From: 4484-232 sp964486555
Lineage (GTDB): Bacteria; Thermotogota; Thermotogae; Thermotogales; Thermotogaceae
Reading direction: 5' to 3'
Assembly (NCBI GenBank): GCA_964486555.1
Contig: CAZANP010000033.1
Location: 1 to 19,058, forward strand
Length of the DNA: 19,058 bases
The notes under the pieces are model-generated. The model made no database searches. It saw only the letters and a program-made list of their open reading frames with translations, and was not told the origin of the DNA. Position 1 is the stretch's first letter, and each line of letters opens with the position of its first letter. Below, in pieces: positions 1-7,339 of this stretch. The position numbers were made by a program, and so were the translations under genes.

Positions 1-102
1 GTTGAAAAAGCGGTGAATTTATCACAAAATAGGTACTGTGGAGTATCCGCCATGTTCAAGAAATTCCTTGAAGGGTTCTCGTATGAGATCATCTTCGAAT
101 GA
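1..102 (+). CDS. OsmC/Ohr-family protein, C-terminal fragment (5' end outside window)
   Basis: Reading frame 1 is open from base 1 to a TGA at 100-102 and gives 33 residues. These contain NLSQNRYCGVSAMFKK followed by a final beta strand (FSYEIIFE). This matches the end of OsmC-like proteins, where a helix carries 'LS..KYC.VSAM' with the second conserved cysteine. In this family that cysteine takes part in thiol-based reduction of organic peroxides, or an uncharacterised related activity. The first conserved cysteine and the dimer core lie upstream and cannot be checked. The stop is followed at once by the ribosome-binding site of psuG, so the two genes are probably co-transcribed. The family call rests on a short but distinctive motif. 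Confidence 0.72.
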   Translation, partial: VEKAVNLSQNRYCGVSAMFKKFLEGFSYEIIFE

Positions 103-112
103 AGGTGAGATA

Positions 113-991
113 TTGAGAGTGAAACTGTCGGAAAAAGCGGATAAAGCGAAAAGCTCTCTCGTCGCCGTTGAAACGACAGTTTTCATTCATGGACTCCCCA
201 AAAAGGAGTCCGTCTCTTTATTCGATAGGCTGAATGATATGGAAAACGTCGTTGTGGTTGGGGTATTGAATGGAGAGATAGTCGTTGGTATGAAAAAAGA
301 GGAAATTCTGAAGATGATGGAAGAAGGAGCGGTAAAGGTAGGAACGAGGGAGTTACCTTACGTCGTCTCAAGAGGAATGAACGGGGCGACCACCGTTAGC
401 TCGACCTTGAGGATTGCGGAGCTGGTTGGAATAAAGGTAGTTGCGACTGGAGGAATAGGAGGAGTTCACAGGAACAACAAGGATATATCCCAGGATCTCA
501 TAGAACTTTCCAGAAACAGAAAGATACTCGTATCCTCCGGCGTTAAATCGATACTCGATGTCGAAGCCACTTTCGAGCTTCTAGAAACTCTCGAGATAGT
601 CGCTGTCGGTTACAAAACCGATGAGTTCCCAATATTCTATTCTAGAAAGAGCGGTATGAGACTGAACATGACCGTTGAGACTCCTTCAGAGATCGTGGAC
701 ATATTCGAAGAGATGTCTGAGATGGGAATGAGGTCTTCCCTTCTGGTCTTGAATCCCATAGATGAAGAATACGAGATACCAAAAGAAGTGGTGGAGAGTA
801 TCCTTGAAAAGATCGAGAAAGAGCTACTTGAAAAAGGGATAAGGGGGAAGGAAGTGACACCTTACATGCTCAAGAGGCTCTTTCAAGAGAGTGGAGGTAA
901 GACTTTAGAAGCTAACCTTAAACTTTTGAGCGATAACGTTCTTCTAGCTTCTGAAATCGCTAGAGAACTCTCAAAGAGAAATCACTCATAA
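113..991 (+). CDS. psuG: Pseudouridine-5'-phosphate glycosidase
   Basis: PsuG reversibly cleaves pseudouridine 5'-phosphate to uracil and ribose 5-phosphate, a cytoplasmic step in pseudouridine breakdown. From a TTG start at 113 the protein has 292 residues, the usual family size. Visible family blocks are ETTVFIHGLP (Glu20, matching catalytic Glu31 of E. coli), VGTRELP, GATTVSSTL, ATGGIGGVHR, SSGVKSILDVEATFE (Lys145, matching the E. coli lysine that forms the substrate adduct), VLNPI, and GKEVTP near the end. I chose TTG 113 because AGGTGA at 103-108 sits 4 bases upstream, the spacing seen elsewhere here, and because the homology begins just after it. The frame also opens at GTG 38, ATG 83 and GTG 119. 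No pseudouridine kinase (psuK) gene is present in the window. The 3' end overlaps the convergent propeller gene by 10 bases. Confidence 0.93.
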   Translation: MRVKLSEKADKAKSSLVAVETTVFIHGLPKKESVSLFDRLNDMENVVVVGVLNGEIVVGMKKEEILKMMEEGAVKVGTRELPYVVSRGMNGATTVSSTLRIAELVGIKVVATGGIGGVHRNNKDISQDLIELSRNRKILVSSGVKSILDVEATFELLETLEIVAVGYKTDEFPIFYSRKSGMRLNMTVETPSEIVDIFEEMSEMGMRSSLLVLNPIDEEYEIPKEVVESILEKIEKELLEKGIRGKEVTPYMLKRLFQESGGKTLEANLKLLSDNVLLASEIARELSKRNHS

Positions 992-2919
992 GTTCCCGTG
1001 TTCTTTTCATCATGATGATACAGAGACCAATGTTCAGGAGATGCTCCTTTTGTATCATCGCTTATAGCATATAGAAATCCATCAACGCTTCCCACATATA
1101 TTCTTCCTTTAACCACGATCGGGCTCGATGAAAGGATTTTCCCCAACTTCACTTTCCATCGAATCTTACCATCGTAAGTTAGTGAATACAACGTTCCATC
1201 AGAACATCCGAAATAGATGTAACCTTCCTTAGATATGGCTGGTGAAGAGTTTATAGGAGAAGGTGTTTTGAATTTCCAGAGAAGCTTCCCTTCTTTGTTA
1301 AGTACGTAAAGAAAACCATCCTTTCCACCAAACGCAATTATATTTTCATTCATGACGGGAGAGGATATTATTTCCTCACCAACGTCGAAAACCCACAAGA
1401 GCTTTCCATTGGATTTCTTAACGACGAAAAATTTTCCATTCACGTTTCCAAAGTAAACATTTTCAGCATCCAGAGAAGGGCCAGATGATATCCAACCACC
1501 ACTTTTGAACTTCCATCTCAGTTTCCCCTCGGATGTGAGAGAGTAGAGATATCCATCCGCACCACCGAAATATACGTTTCCGAACTCATCTATCACAGGT
1601 TTGGAAGGTATCCAATCGTTGATCGTATACGTCCATAGAACCTTATCCTCGTAATTCAGAGCGTAAACGTATCCACTCTCATTACAAACCACGATGAAAT
1701 CATCATGCAGAGCAACAACTTGCGAGATATCACCGGATGTTCTATGCCTCCAGACAAGCTTTCCCCCTTTGTTCACGGCGTAGAGGTAATCATCCCATCC
1801 ACCAAAGAATACTAGATCGTTCCTCAGAGATGGACCGGCTGTGATTAAGAAACTGGTCTTGAACTTCCATTTGATGTTTCCAAAGGGATCGATAGCGTAG
1901 AGATATCCGTTTATGTCCGTGATATACACGTTTCCCTCTTCATCTACAGCCGGTGTTGATCTTATCTCACCTTCACATTTCACCTTCCATATCACTTTAC
2001 CGGGCTCTCCAATGGATATCAAAGCTTTTTTCTTCACAGTTATTCCATCTGATTCGACATCGGGGATCGCTCCAACTATCTTCGGCTTATTCGATACATC
2101 GATCACGATAATTCCCTTGTTCCCCAATCCCAGATACACCTCGTTACCGGAGAATTCAATATCCTTGACTTTTCCCATCATAGTGATGCTCTTTATAATC
2201 TCGGGATTCGCTGGATCCGATATATCCAGGAAATACGTCTGCCCCTTATCATCAGAGACTACAGCGTACTTATCGCTGACTTTCACTTTTTTAAGGCCTT
2301 CAGATATGAAAATGTATGAGAGGATCTTGGGCTTACTCACGTTGGATATGTCCGCTATGAAGAAAAGGCCATCCTCACCGACGGCTGCAAGTATCCCTTT
2401 ATCGATGTCCAAACTCGTGAGATCACTATCTACCTCTATTCTCCAAATCCATTTCATCGTGGAAGGATCCACAGCGTAAAGTCCTTTTTCCCCACAAGCG
2501 ATGAAAATCATCGAACCGTTGGTAACGGCATCATTTATGAAACCTTCGATATCGATTTTTCCTTTTTCTTTCAAATTTTTCGAATCCATGAATACAAGCC
2601 TTTTATCGCCGACTCCCACTAACGTTTCATCTTTCAGAAGAAGCAACTTGGATAACGTTATTTTCTTCTTGAATGTCACAGTCCTTTCTCTGAAATCGTA
2701 CCTCAGCAAGGAATCCTCGGTCAGAACGAAGGCCATGTTCTCAAAAAATATCCCGTCTTTGATAACGCCTCCAAGAGAAAATCTATCCCTTATCAAAGGA
2801 AAAAATGGATCTGAAAGATCCAAAATGTATACTCTACCTCCATCGAAAGAAATCAGTTCTTCTTTCGAGAAGGCGATAGAAAGGGATATCACTATAAGAA
2901 AAAAAACGATCATCCTCAT
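982..2919 (-). CDS. Secreted double beta-propeller protein (LVIVD-like plus PQQ-like repeats)
   Basis: This is a 645-residue protein with a Sec signal peptide (residues 1-18, MRMIVFFLIVISLSIAFS). Residues about 20-310 hold repeats ending in 'DISDPxxP' or 'DVSN' (near 33, 190, 231 and 271), typical of LVIVD/choice-of-anchor propellers. Residues about 315-630 hold PQQ-like repeats of about 40 residues, pattern 'VYFGxxDGYLYxLxxxGKxxWKFKT'. Eight W-containing strands are visible (WKVKC, WKFKT, WRHRT, WTYTI, WKFKS, WVFDV, WKFKT, WKVKL). The last repeat lacks its own W strand, and the first W strand (before residue 320) would close the ring, which suggests an eight-bladed propeller. The start has AAGGAGG at 2928-2934. 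The family resembles BamB and secreted quinoprotein-like scaffolds, but I see no quinone-dehydrogenase active-site signature. An extracytoplasmic structural or binding role is inference; the substrate is unknown. Confidence 0.85.
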   Translation of the reverse strand: MRMIVFFLIVISLSIAFSKEELISFDGGRVYILDLSDPFFPLIRDRFSLGGVIKDGIFFENMAFVLTEDSLLRYDFRERTVTFKKKITLSKLLLLKDETLVGVGDKRLVFMDSKNLKEKGKIDIEGFINDAVTNGSMIFIACGEKGLYAVDPSTMKWIWRIEVDSDLTSLDIDKGILAAVGEDGLFFIADISNVSKPKILSYIFISEGLKKVKVSDKYAVVSDDKGQTYFLDISDPANPEIIKSITMMGKVKDIEFSGNEVYLGLGNKGIIVIDVSNKPKIVGAIPDVESDGITVKKKALISIGEPGKVIWKVKCEGEIRSTPAVDEEGNVYITDINGYLYAIDPFGNIKWKFKTSFLITAGPSLRNDLVFFGGWDDYLYAVNKGGKLVWRHRTSGDISQVVALHDDFIVVCNESGYVYALNYEDKVLWTYTINDWIPSKPVIDEFGNVYFGGADGYLYSLTSEGKLRWKFKSGGWISSGPSLDAENVYFGNVNGKFFVVKKSNGKLLWVFDVGEEIISSPVMNENIIAFGGKDGFLYVLNKEGKLLWKFKTPSPINSSPAISKEGYIYFGCSDGTLYSLTYDGKIRWKVKLGKILSSSPIVVKGRIYVGSVDGFLYAISDDTKGASPEHWSLYHHDEKNTGTYE

Positions 2920-2937
2920 GAACGCTTCCTCCTTGTA

Positions 2938-2968
2938 ACCTCGAGCATGATATAATCCTGAGCGAGGT
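2938..2968. repeat. Short inverted repeat enclosing the truA -10 element
   Basis: ACCTCG at 2938-2943 and CGAGGT at 2963-2968 form perfect 6-base arms on either side of the TATAAT at 2951-2956. The arms are short and could be chance, but their symmetric position about the -10 would suit an operator. Confidence 0.25.
2948..2956 (+). promoter_or_regulatory. Predicted extended -10 promoter for the truA-secA-prfB cluster
   Basis: TGA-TATAAT at 2948-2956 is a perfect extended -10 element (TGn plus consensus hexamer). There is no good -35 at 17 bases; TTGTAA at 2933-2938 is only 12 bases away. Transcription would start near 2963, about 70 bases before truA. It is the only strong plus-strand promoter motif I see in the gap before this long co-directional gene run. 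Confidence 0.5.
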
Positions 2969-2982
2969 GTTTCCAGGGAATG

Positions 2983-3012
2983 AGTATACCATCTGCATTC
3001 AATGTGAGTAAA
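2983..3012 (-). promoter_or_regulatory. Predicted extended -10 promoter for the propeller gene
   Basis: On the minus strand, TGG-TATACT (2983-2991) is an extended -10 element. TTTACT (3007-3012) lies 18 bases upstream as a weak -35. Transcription would start near 2976 and give a leader of about 57 bases before the ATG at 2919. The prediction comes from motif reading only. Confidence 0.45.
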
Positions 3013-3032
3013 GATTGGGGGTATGCATTACT

Positions 3033-3776
3033 ATGAAAAGGGTGGCTATAGTCGTTGCTTACGATGGAACCGATTTCTACGGTTATCAGGGACAACCCAA
3101 TGTTAGAACCGTACAGGCCGTATTAGAAGATGCTCTGGAAAGAATATTTAAAAAAAGGATATTCACACACGCTGCGGGTAGAACCGATGCTGGTGTTCAC
3201 GCATTTGGCCAGGTCGTTGCATTCGATTGTCCAAACGATAACATGTCACTCGAAGATATAAAAAACGCACTCAACGCCAATTTACCTTCTGATGTTTACG
3301 TAAGGCGTGTTTTCTTCGTTCATAAAAATTTCAATCCAAGGTTTGAAGCCAAAAGAAGAATATACCATTACTACATTTTAAATACGAAAACCCCCAACAT
3401 ATTTTTAAGAAAATACTTGTGGTGGTTCCCTTACGATCTTGATATCGAGGCTATGAGGAGAGCTTCCAGATTTCTTGAAGGAGAGCATGATTTCTCTTCC
3501 TTCAGAACGGGTGGAGGAGAGGATGAAAGGAATCCTGTGAGAACCATCTACAGGATAAGGATACTGAGACTCAAGGGAAACGTAATACTTGTAAGGGTCG
3601 AAGGAAGATCGTTTCTGAGAAGAATGGTCAGAAACATTGTGGGAGTACTCGTGAAGGTTGGTGTTGGTCAATGGCAACCAGAAAAAGTGAAAGAGGTACT
3701 GGAAGCCAGGGACAGATCAAAAGCTCCTGGAAGTGCTCCTGCACACGGTCTTTACTTATACGATGTTCATTTCTGA
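3033..3776 (+). CDS. truA: tRNA pseudouridine(38-40) synthase TruA
   Basis: TruA converts uridines 38, 39 and 40 in the anticodon arm of tRNAs to pseudouridine. The 247-residue protein shows the standard features: a VVAYDGTDFYGYQ opening, GRTDAGVHA with the catalytic aspartate at residue 52, LNANLPSDVYVRR, the RRIYHYYI block, HDFSSFR, and a C-terminal SFLRRMVRNIVG followed by RSKAPGSAPAHGLYL. The start is ATG 3033, where family homology begins. GGGGGT at 3017-3022 is 10 bases upstream, a slightly long spacing, and an in-frame TTG at 3015 would add six residues without homology. This is the first gene of a tight cluster. Its TGA overlaps the next gene's ATG by one base (TGATG), which implies translational coupling. 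Confidence 0.96.
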   Translation: MKRVAIVVAYDGTDFYGYQGQPNVRTVQAVLEDALERIFKKRIFTHAAGRTDAGVHAFGQVVAFDCPNDNMSLEDIKNALNANLPSDVYVRRVFFVHKNFNPRFEAKRRIYHYYILNTKTPNIFLRKYLWWFPYDLDIEAMRRASRFLEGEHDFSSFRTGGGEDERNPVRTIYRIRILRLKGNVILVRVEGRSFLRRMVRNIVGVLVKVGVGQWQPEKVKEVLEARDRSKAPGSAPAHGLYLYDVHF

Positions 3777-5146
3777 TGATGTTTGTTGTCTCCTTTTCGA
3801 ACACGTTCCTCGTCTCAAATTCTGGCGTCCTCTACTATCTGGGAGATTCAACACCAACATCCGTGGATATGGATGTTATAAACGATTGGAAAAAACTCCC
3901 AGTTTTGTTTCTGATGTATGATGGGCCCTACGAGTATAAAGAGATTGTGGAGAGTATATTGAAAAAACGAGGATACCTTCTTGGATACGGTGAAAAATTG
4001 GTTGTTAAAATCAGAATCCATAGAAACGTGTTCGTGTATCAGATAATCTATAGAGATACTGAAAGCGACAACTTTCTCTCGCCTTCCCCTTTGGAAGAAA
4101 TGAATGAGATCCTAGATAAGGTAATATCTGAAATTCTCCCAAAAATTGAATTGCCCAAAAAACTTTTCTTGGTTTATTACGATCCAAAATCTGGTAGGTT
4201 TGTGAAAATGATAGAAAGGACTGAAAAGGTAATGAAAGAGGGTTTTACCCCTTCACCAGTAATAATCAAGATTTCAGGAGAAAAATTTTACAAGGTGAAA
4301 ATTGGTGACGTGGAGAAGGAATTAGAGGAAGGTTTCCACATAGTATCGGGAAAACTGATCTATGTTGGAAAGAATTTGAAGTTGAAGAGCCTCATGAATT
4401 TTTTTCCAGGCGTTGAAGGAGCTTTCCCAAGGGAGAATGATATGATTTTCTATCAGAAAGGTTTCCTGATCTTTCCCGATGGGAATGTTCTGAAAGCGGA
4501 AAGACCCGTTGATGTGGTAAAAGATAGTATTATCCTCCCCACCGGCGTTTTAGAGAACGAGAAGTTGAAAAGAGTAGAGGGAACGATTCTCTGGGTGGAG
4601 GATGGTTTCATTTTAACGTCCTGTGGTGAGTTGAAAGATCTGGCCTTGACATGGAGTTTCAAAGTCTCAAGTGTTCCGAAGGAATGGTATTTCAAAGGAA
4701 ACTTTTTCTATATCCTGGATATATGTGGATTTCTCAGAAAATACGATTTGAAGCAAAGAAAATTGATTTGGGAGAAGAAGGTAGAGGGTGCTTGGGGAAT
4801 GGATGTTTCAAACGGGGGTGTTGTGGTAGGTGCTAAAAATGGTATTCTCGTTTTGAACAATCAAAATGGAAGTTTGATCAAAAAGATAGACGGTGAGGAT
4901 TTCGGTTATTGGGAAGATGAAGGGCTCTTGATTTATAAAGATAAAATGATCAATGGAGAGTACGTTGGAAAGGGTTATTTTTTGAGATACGAAGGAATAC
5001 CTGTCTTTGTCCGAGAAGATGGTTCCGTTGTAGTGTATGGGGATAGAAAATACGAACTACAGAAAGTGAAGGAAGTTATAGGATTTTCTTGGGGAGTTGA
5101 GATCGTCACGGAGGAAGGGACATGGCTGATAGGAAAAAGAAGATGA
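3776..5146 (+). CDS. Putative exported propeller-like protein of unknown function
   Basis: I do not recognise a named family. From ATG 3776 (coupled to the truA stop; a second ATG follows at 3779) the protein has 456 residues. The N-terminus is hydrophobic (MMFVVSFSNTFLVS) but has no positive charge before the core, so it is a weak signal peptide or anchor. Residues about 20-170 look alpha/beta. Then comes an all-beta stretch with a PEGA-like segment (VKIGDVEKELEEGFHIVSGKL). The C-terminal half carries propeller-like strands (FFYILDICGFLRKYDLKQRKLIWEKK; VVVGAKNGILVLNNQNGSLIKKI) resembling PQQ/WD-type repeats. No catalytic motif is visible. The same frame extends upstream to ATG 3671 inside truA; that extension would read truA sequence out of frame and is rejected. 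The 3' end overlaps tlyA by 25 bases. Confidence 0.75.
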   Translation: MMFVVSFSNTFLVSNSGVLYYLGDSTPTSVDMDVINDWKKLPVLFLMYDGPYEYKEIVESILKKRGYLLGYGEKLVVKIRIHRNVFVYQIIYRDTESDNFLSPSPLEEMNEILDKVISEILPKIELPKKLFLVYYDPKSGRFVKMIERTEKVMKEGFTPSPVIIKISGEKFYKVKIGDVEKELEEGFHIVSGKLIYVGKNLKLKSLMNFFPGVEGAFPRENDMIFYQKGFLIFPDGNVLKAERPVDVVKDSIILPTGVLENEKLKRVEGTILWVEDGFILTSCGELKDLALTWSFKVSSVPKEWYFKGNFFYILDICGFLRKYDLKQRKLIWEKKVEGAWGMDVSNGGVVVGAKNGILVLNNQNGSLIKKIDGEDFGYWEDEGLLIYKDKMINGEYVGKGYFLRYEGIPVFVREDGSVVVYGDRKYELQKVKEVIGFSWGVEIVTEEGTWLIGKRR

Positions 5147-5943
5147 GGTTGGATCTGTTGATGGTGGAAAAAGGTGTTGTGGAGTCAAGGGAGAAAGCCA
5201 AAGTTCTGATAATGGCAGGAGAGGTCATGGTCAATGGGGAGACCGTTACAAAACCTTCCAAACAATTTTCTCCAGATGTGAAGATACATTTGAAAGAGAG
5301 GTTAAAATATGTTAGCAGAGGTGGGTATAAAATAGAAGGTGCTTTTGAGGATTTCAAACTGAATGTGAAAGGAAAGGTGGTCTGCGACCTGGGATCTTCT
5401 ACTGGTGGTTTTGTGGATTTTCTAATAAAAAACGGTGCGAAAAGGGTTTACGCCGTCGATGTAGGCAAAGGGCAGCTTCACTGGAAATTAAGAAATGACC
5501 CAAGAGTGATAGTCAAAGAAGGAATCAATGCAAGGTATCTGAAAGTTGATGATTTGGGCGAGAGAGTGGATTTTTTAACTTGCGATCTTTCCTTCATATC
5601 TGTGAAAAAGATTTTGAAAGCCATATACGATGTGTTGAAAGATGATGGAAAAGCATTAATACTGATCAAGCCCCAGTTTGAAGCACTTCGCTCAGAGGTT
5701 AAAAAAGGTGTTGTGAGAGATGAACGTGTTCACATAAGGATTTTAAAGGAAGTGACGGAAGAAGCTAAAAAAAAGGGATTTGGTATAAAGGGACTCACTT
5801 CCTCCAAACTGAAGGGGCCTAAAGGGAATATAGAATTTTTTATTCTTCTTGAGAAGGGAACATCGGAAGATTTTACTGATATTGAAAACGTTGTGAAGGA
5901 AGCCTGGAATTTTTTCAAAAATGATGAGGGGAGGAAATGTTGA
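5122..5943 (+). CDS. tlyA: TlyA-family S4-domain rRNA 2'-O-methyltransferase
   Basis: The protein has 273 residues: an S4 RNA-binding domain (about 8-65, RLDLLMVEKGVVESREKAK and GEVMVNG), then an FtsJ/RrmJ-type SAM methyltransferase with motif I VCDLGSSTGGF (88-97). The catalytic K-D-K-E tetrad of TlyA is intact: Lys70 (SRGGYKIE), Asp155 (TCDLSFIS), Lys183 (ILIKPQFE) and Glu238 (GNIEFF), at almost the same numbers as in the Mycobacterium tuberculosis enzyme. TlyA adds 2'-O-methyl groups to rRNA cytidines (16S C1409, and 23S C1920 in type II forms) and affects capreomycin sensitivity. The older 'hemolysin' label is not supported by these motifs. The short N-terminal extension MADRKKK precedes the S4 domain. 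ATG 5122 is preferred because GGAGG at 5110-5114 is 7 bases upstream, inside the previous gene. Confidence 0.94.
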   Translation: MADRKKKMRLDLLMVEKGVVESREKAKVLIMAGEVMVNGETVTKPSKQFSPDVKIHLKERLKYVSRGGYKIEGAFEDFKLNVKGKVVCDLGSSTGGFVDFLIKNGAKRVYAVDVGKGQLHWKLRNDPRVIVKEGINARYLKVDDLGERVDFLTCDLSFISVKKILKAIYDVLKDDGKALILIKPQFEALRSEVKKGVVRDERVHIRILKEVTEEAKKKGFGIKGLTSSKLKGPKGNIEFFILLEKGTSEDFTDIENVVKEAWNFFKNDEGRKC

Positions 5944-5944
5944 C

Positions 5945-7339
5945 ATGAAGATATCACTTTCAATATTGGTGTTTCTGCTGATTTCCTGCGTTTCACTTGG
6001 CCTCATAACAGATTTTGTCCCAGAAGATTACGATTTTTTCATTCTCTTCAGGAATTTTTATACTCATCTAGAGGACCTGAAGAACGTTCCTCTCTTCGAT
6101 TTCATCTTGAAGAAAGAAGGGCTCGGTTTAGAACCCACGATCATTTCTGTACTCACGGATACCGAGGAAAAGACAGGAGTCAGTAAGGATATACTTCTGG
6201 ATTCTCTATCGAAAAACGTCTTGCTCTCCGCAAAAGGTGTCACTCTCAACTTCGATACGATGTTGTCCTTGGATGTGAATTACTATCTTGAAATATTGAA
6301 GAACATAGGAACATCCTCATTCCTCGTTCTTGAAACGGATCATCCTCTGGAGCTTTCCAAGTTCATAGCTGGTCTCACAGAAACCAAATTAGTTGAGGAT
6401 GGAGAGTTTTTCATATTTCAGGATGATAGTATATCGATCTTCGCAAAGAATGTGGACAATTTTTTGGTTTTAGGAGGTAGTAAACTCGCTGTTGAATCGG
6501 CAGTCGCAGCTTACACCAACAAGAATTACAGGTTAGTCCAGAACGAAGTGGTTCAAAACCTCCTGAAGGAGGATAAACCTCTCCTTGGTTTCTTTAAAGG
6601 AGACTCTTTCAAAATGAACATGGGAATGGATTTGGAGAAGGCGAAGAAAACGGAATACGTCACCCTTAAAGGATGGATTGAAGAAAGTAGCCTAAGATTC
6701 GATGTTTTACAAAGGGTAGATGGAAATTTTGAAAAGTACGAATCGGATTCCTCTGACATGAAATCCATACCCTACGCTGGAAATTATTTCTTAGGAGTTT
6801 CGGTCTCTGGAGGTATGGAAGCTGCCCGTAAGGTCACTGAATGGTTCTCTGGAAAGAGTGAAGAAGTTGAGAAATTCGCTGAAATAATGAAAGATATCCT
6901 TGAAAAATCGACAGGGAAAGTTTACATAGTTGGTGAGATAAATCAGGAGACCACTATAAGTTTCGTTGCTCTGTTCAATGCCGTTAAAAGGGATCCAATT
7001 GAAAATATCCTTGGAAAATATGGGAAAGTGGAGGATGGTATTCGCATAATGGAGATCGCCAACACAAAATTGAGATTTTTCTGGAGCGACGATAGATTAA
7101 TTATGACGAATCTGACGAAGCAAGAGTATGATAGGATCTTTGGGAGGGGAAAACTCTCAGATGATCCAGCATACACTTACATAACAGGGAAGTGCGGCGT
7201 GAAAAAAGATGTTTTGAGGATATACGTTGATTTGGGTGACATAATAGAGAAGATGGTTGGTATCAAAGTCTCCTCAAAGCTTCTTTTCATCCAATATTAT
7301 GATGACGGTTTCTTTAAATACAGATTGGAGGTAATGTGA
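5945..7339 (+). CDS. Exported or lipoprotein of unknown function (DUF3352-like outline)
   Basis: This 464-residue protein is not recognised with certainty. It starts at ATG 5945, one base after the tlyA stop, with GGGGAGG at 5928-5934 ten bases upstream. The N-terminus MKISLSILVFLLISCVSLG is a signal sequence. LLISC fits a lipobox with Cys15, although cleavage after SLG by signal peptidase I is also possible. The mature part is rich in alternating beta strands and short helices, with paired segments such as FLVLETDHPLELSKFI and FLVLGGSKLAVESAVAAY. That outline, an envelope protein with 'score-like' repeats, recalls DUF3352 proteins; this is a weak resemblance drawn from memory. No catalytic motif is apparent. 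Its place directly upstream of, and overlapping, secA is notable and might point to an envelope or export role, which is inference. Confidence 0.72.
   Translation: MKISLSILVFLLISCVSLGLITDFVPEDYDFFILFRNFYTHLEDLKNVPLFDFILKKEGLGLEPTIISVLTDTEEKTGVSKDILLDSLSKNVLLSAKGVTLNFDTMLSLDVNYYLEILKNIGTSSFLVLETDHPLELSKFIAGLTETKLVEDGEFFIFQDDSISIFAKNVDNFLVLGGSKLAVESAVAAYTNKNYRLVQNEVVQNLLKEDKPLLGFFKGDSFKMNMGMDLEKAKKTEYVTLKGWIEESSLRFDVLQRVDGNFEKYESDSSDMKSIPYAGNYFLGVSVSGGMEAARKVTEWFSGKSEEVEKFAEIMKDILEKSTGKVYIVGEINQETTISFVALFNAVKRDPIENILGKYGKVEDGIRIMEIANTKLRFFWSDDRLIMTNLTKQEYDRIFGRGKLSDDPAYTYITGKCGVKKDVLRIYVDLGDIIEKMVGIKVSSKLLFIQYYDDGFFKYRLEVM

Noticed and set aside
1913..2479. 188-codon plus-strand frame antisense to the propeller gene
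   Set aside because: Low-complexity Ser/Pro/Ile-rich translation, and the opposite strand has clear repeat structure and a signal peptide.
3671..3775. N-terminal extension of the gene after truA to ATG 3671
   Set aside because: These 35 codons read truA sequence out of frame, and a coupled ATG at the truA stop explains the start.
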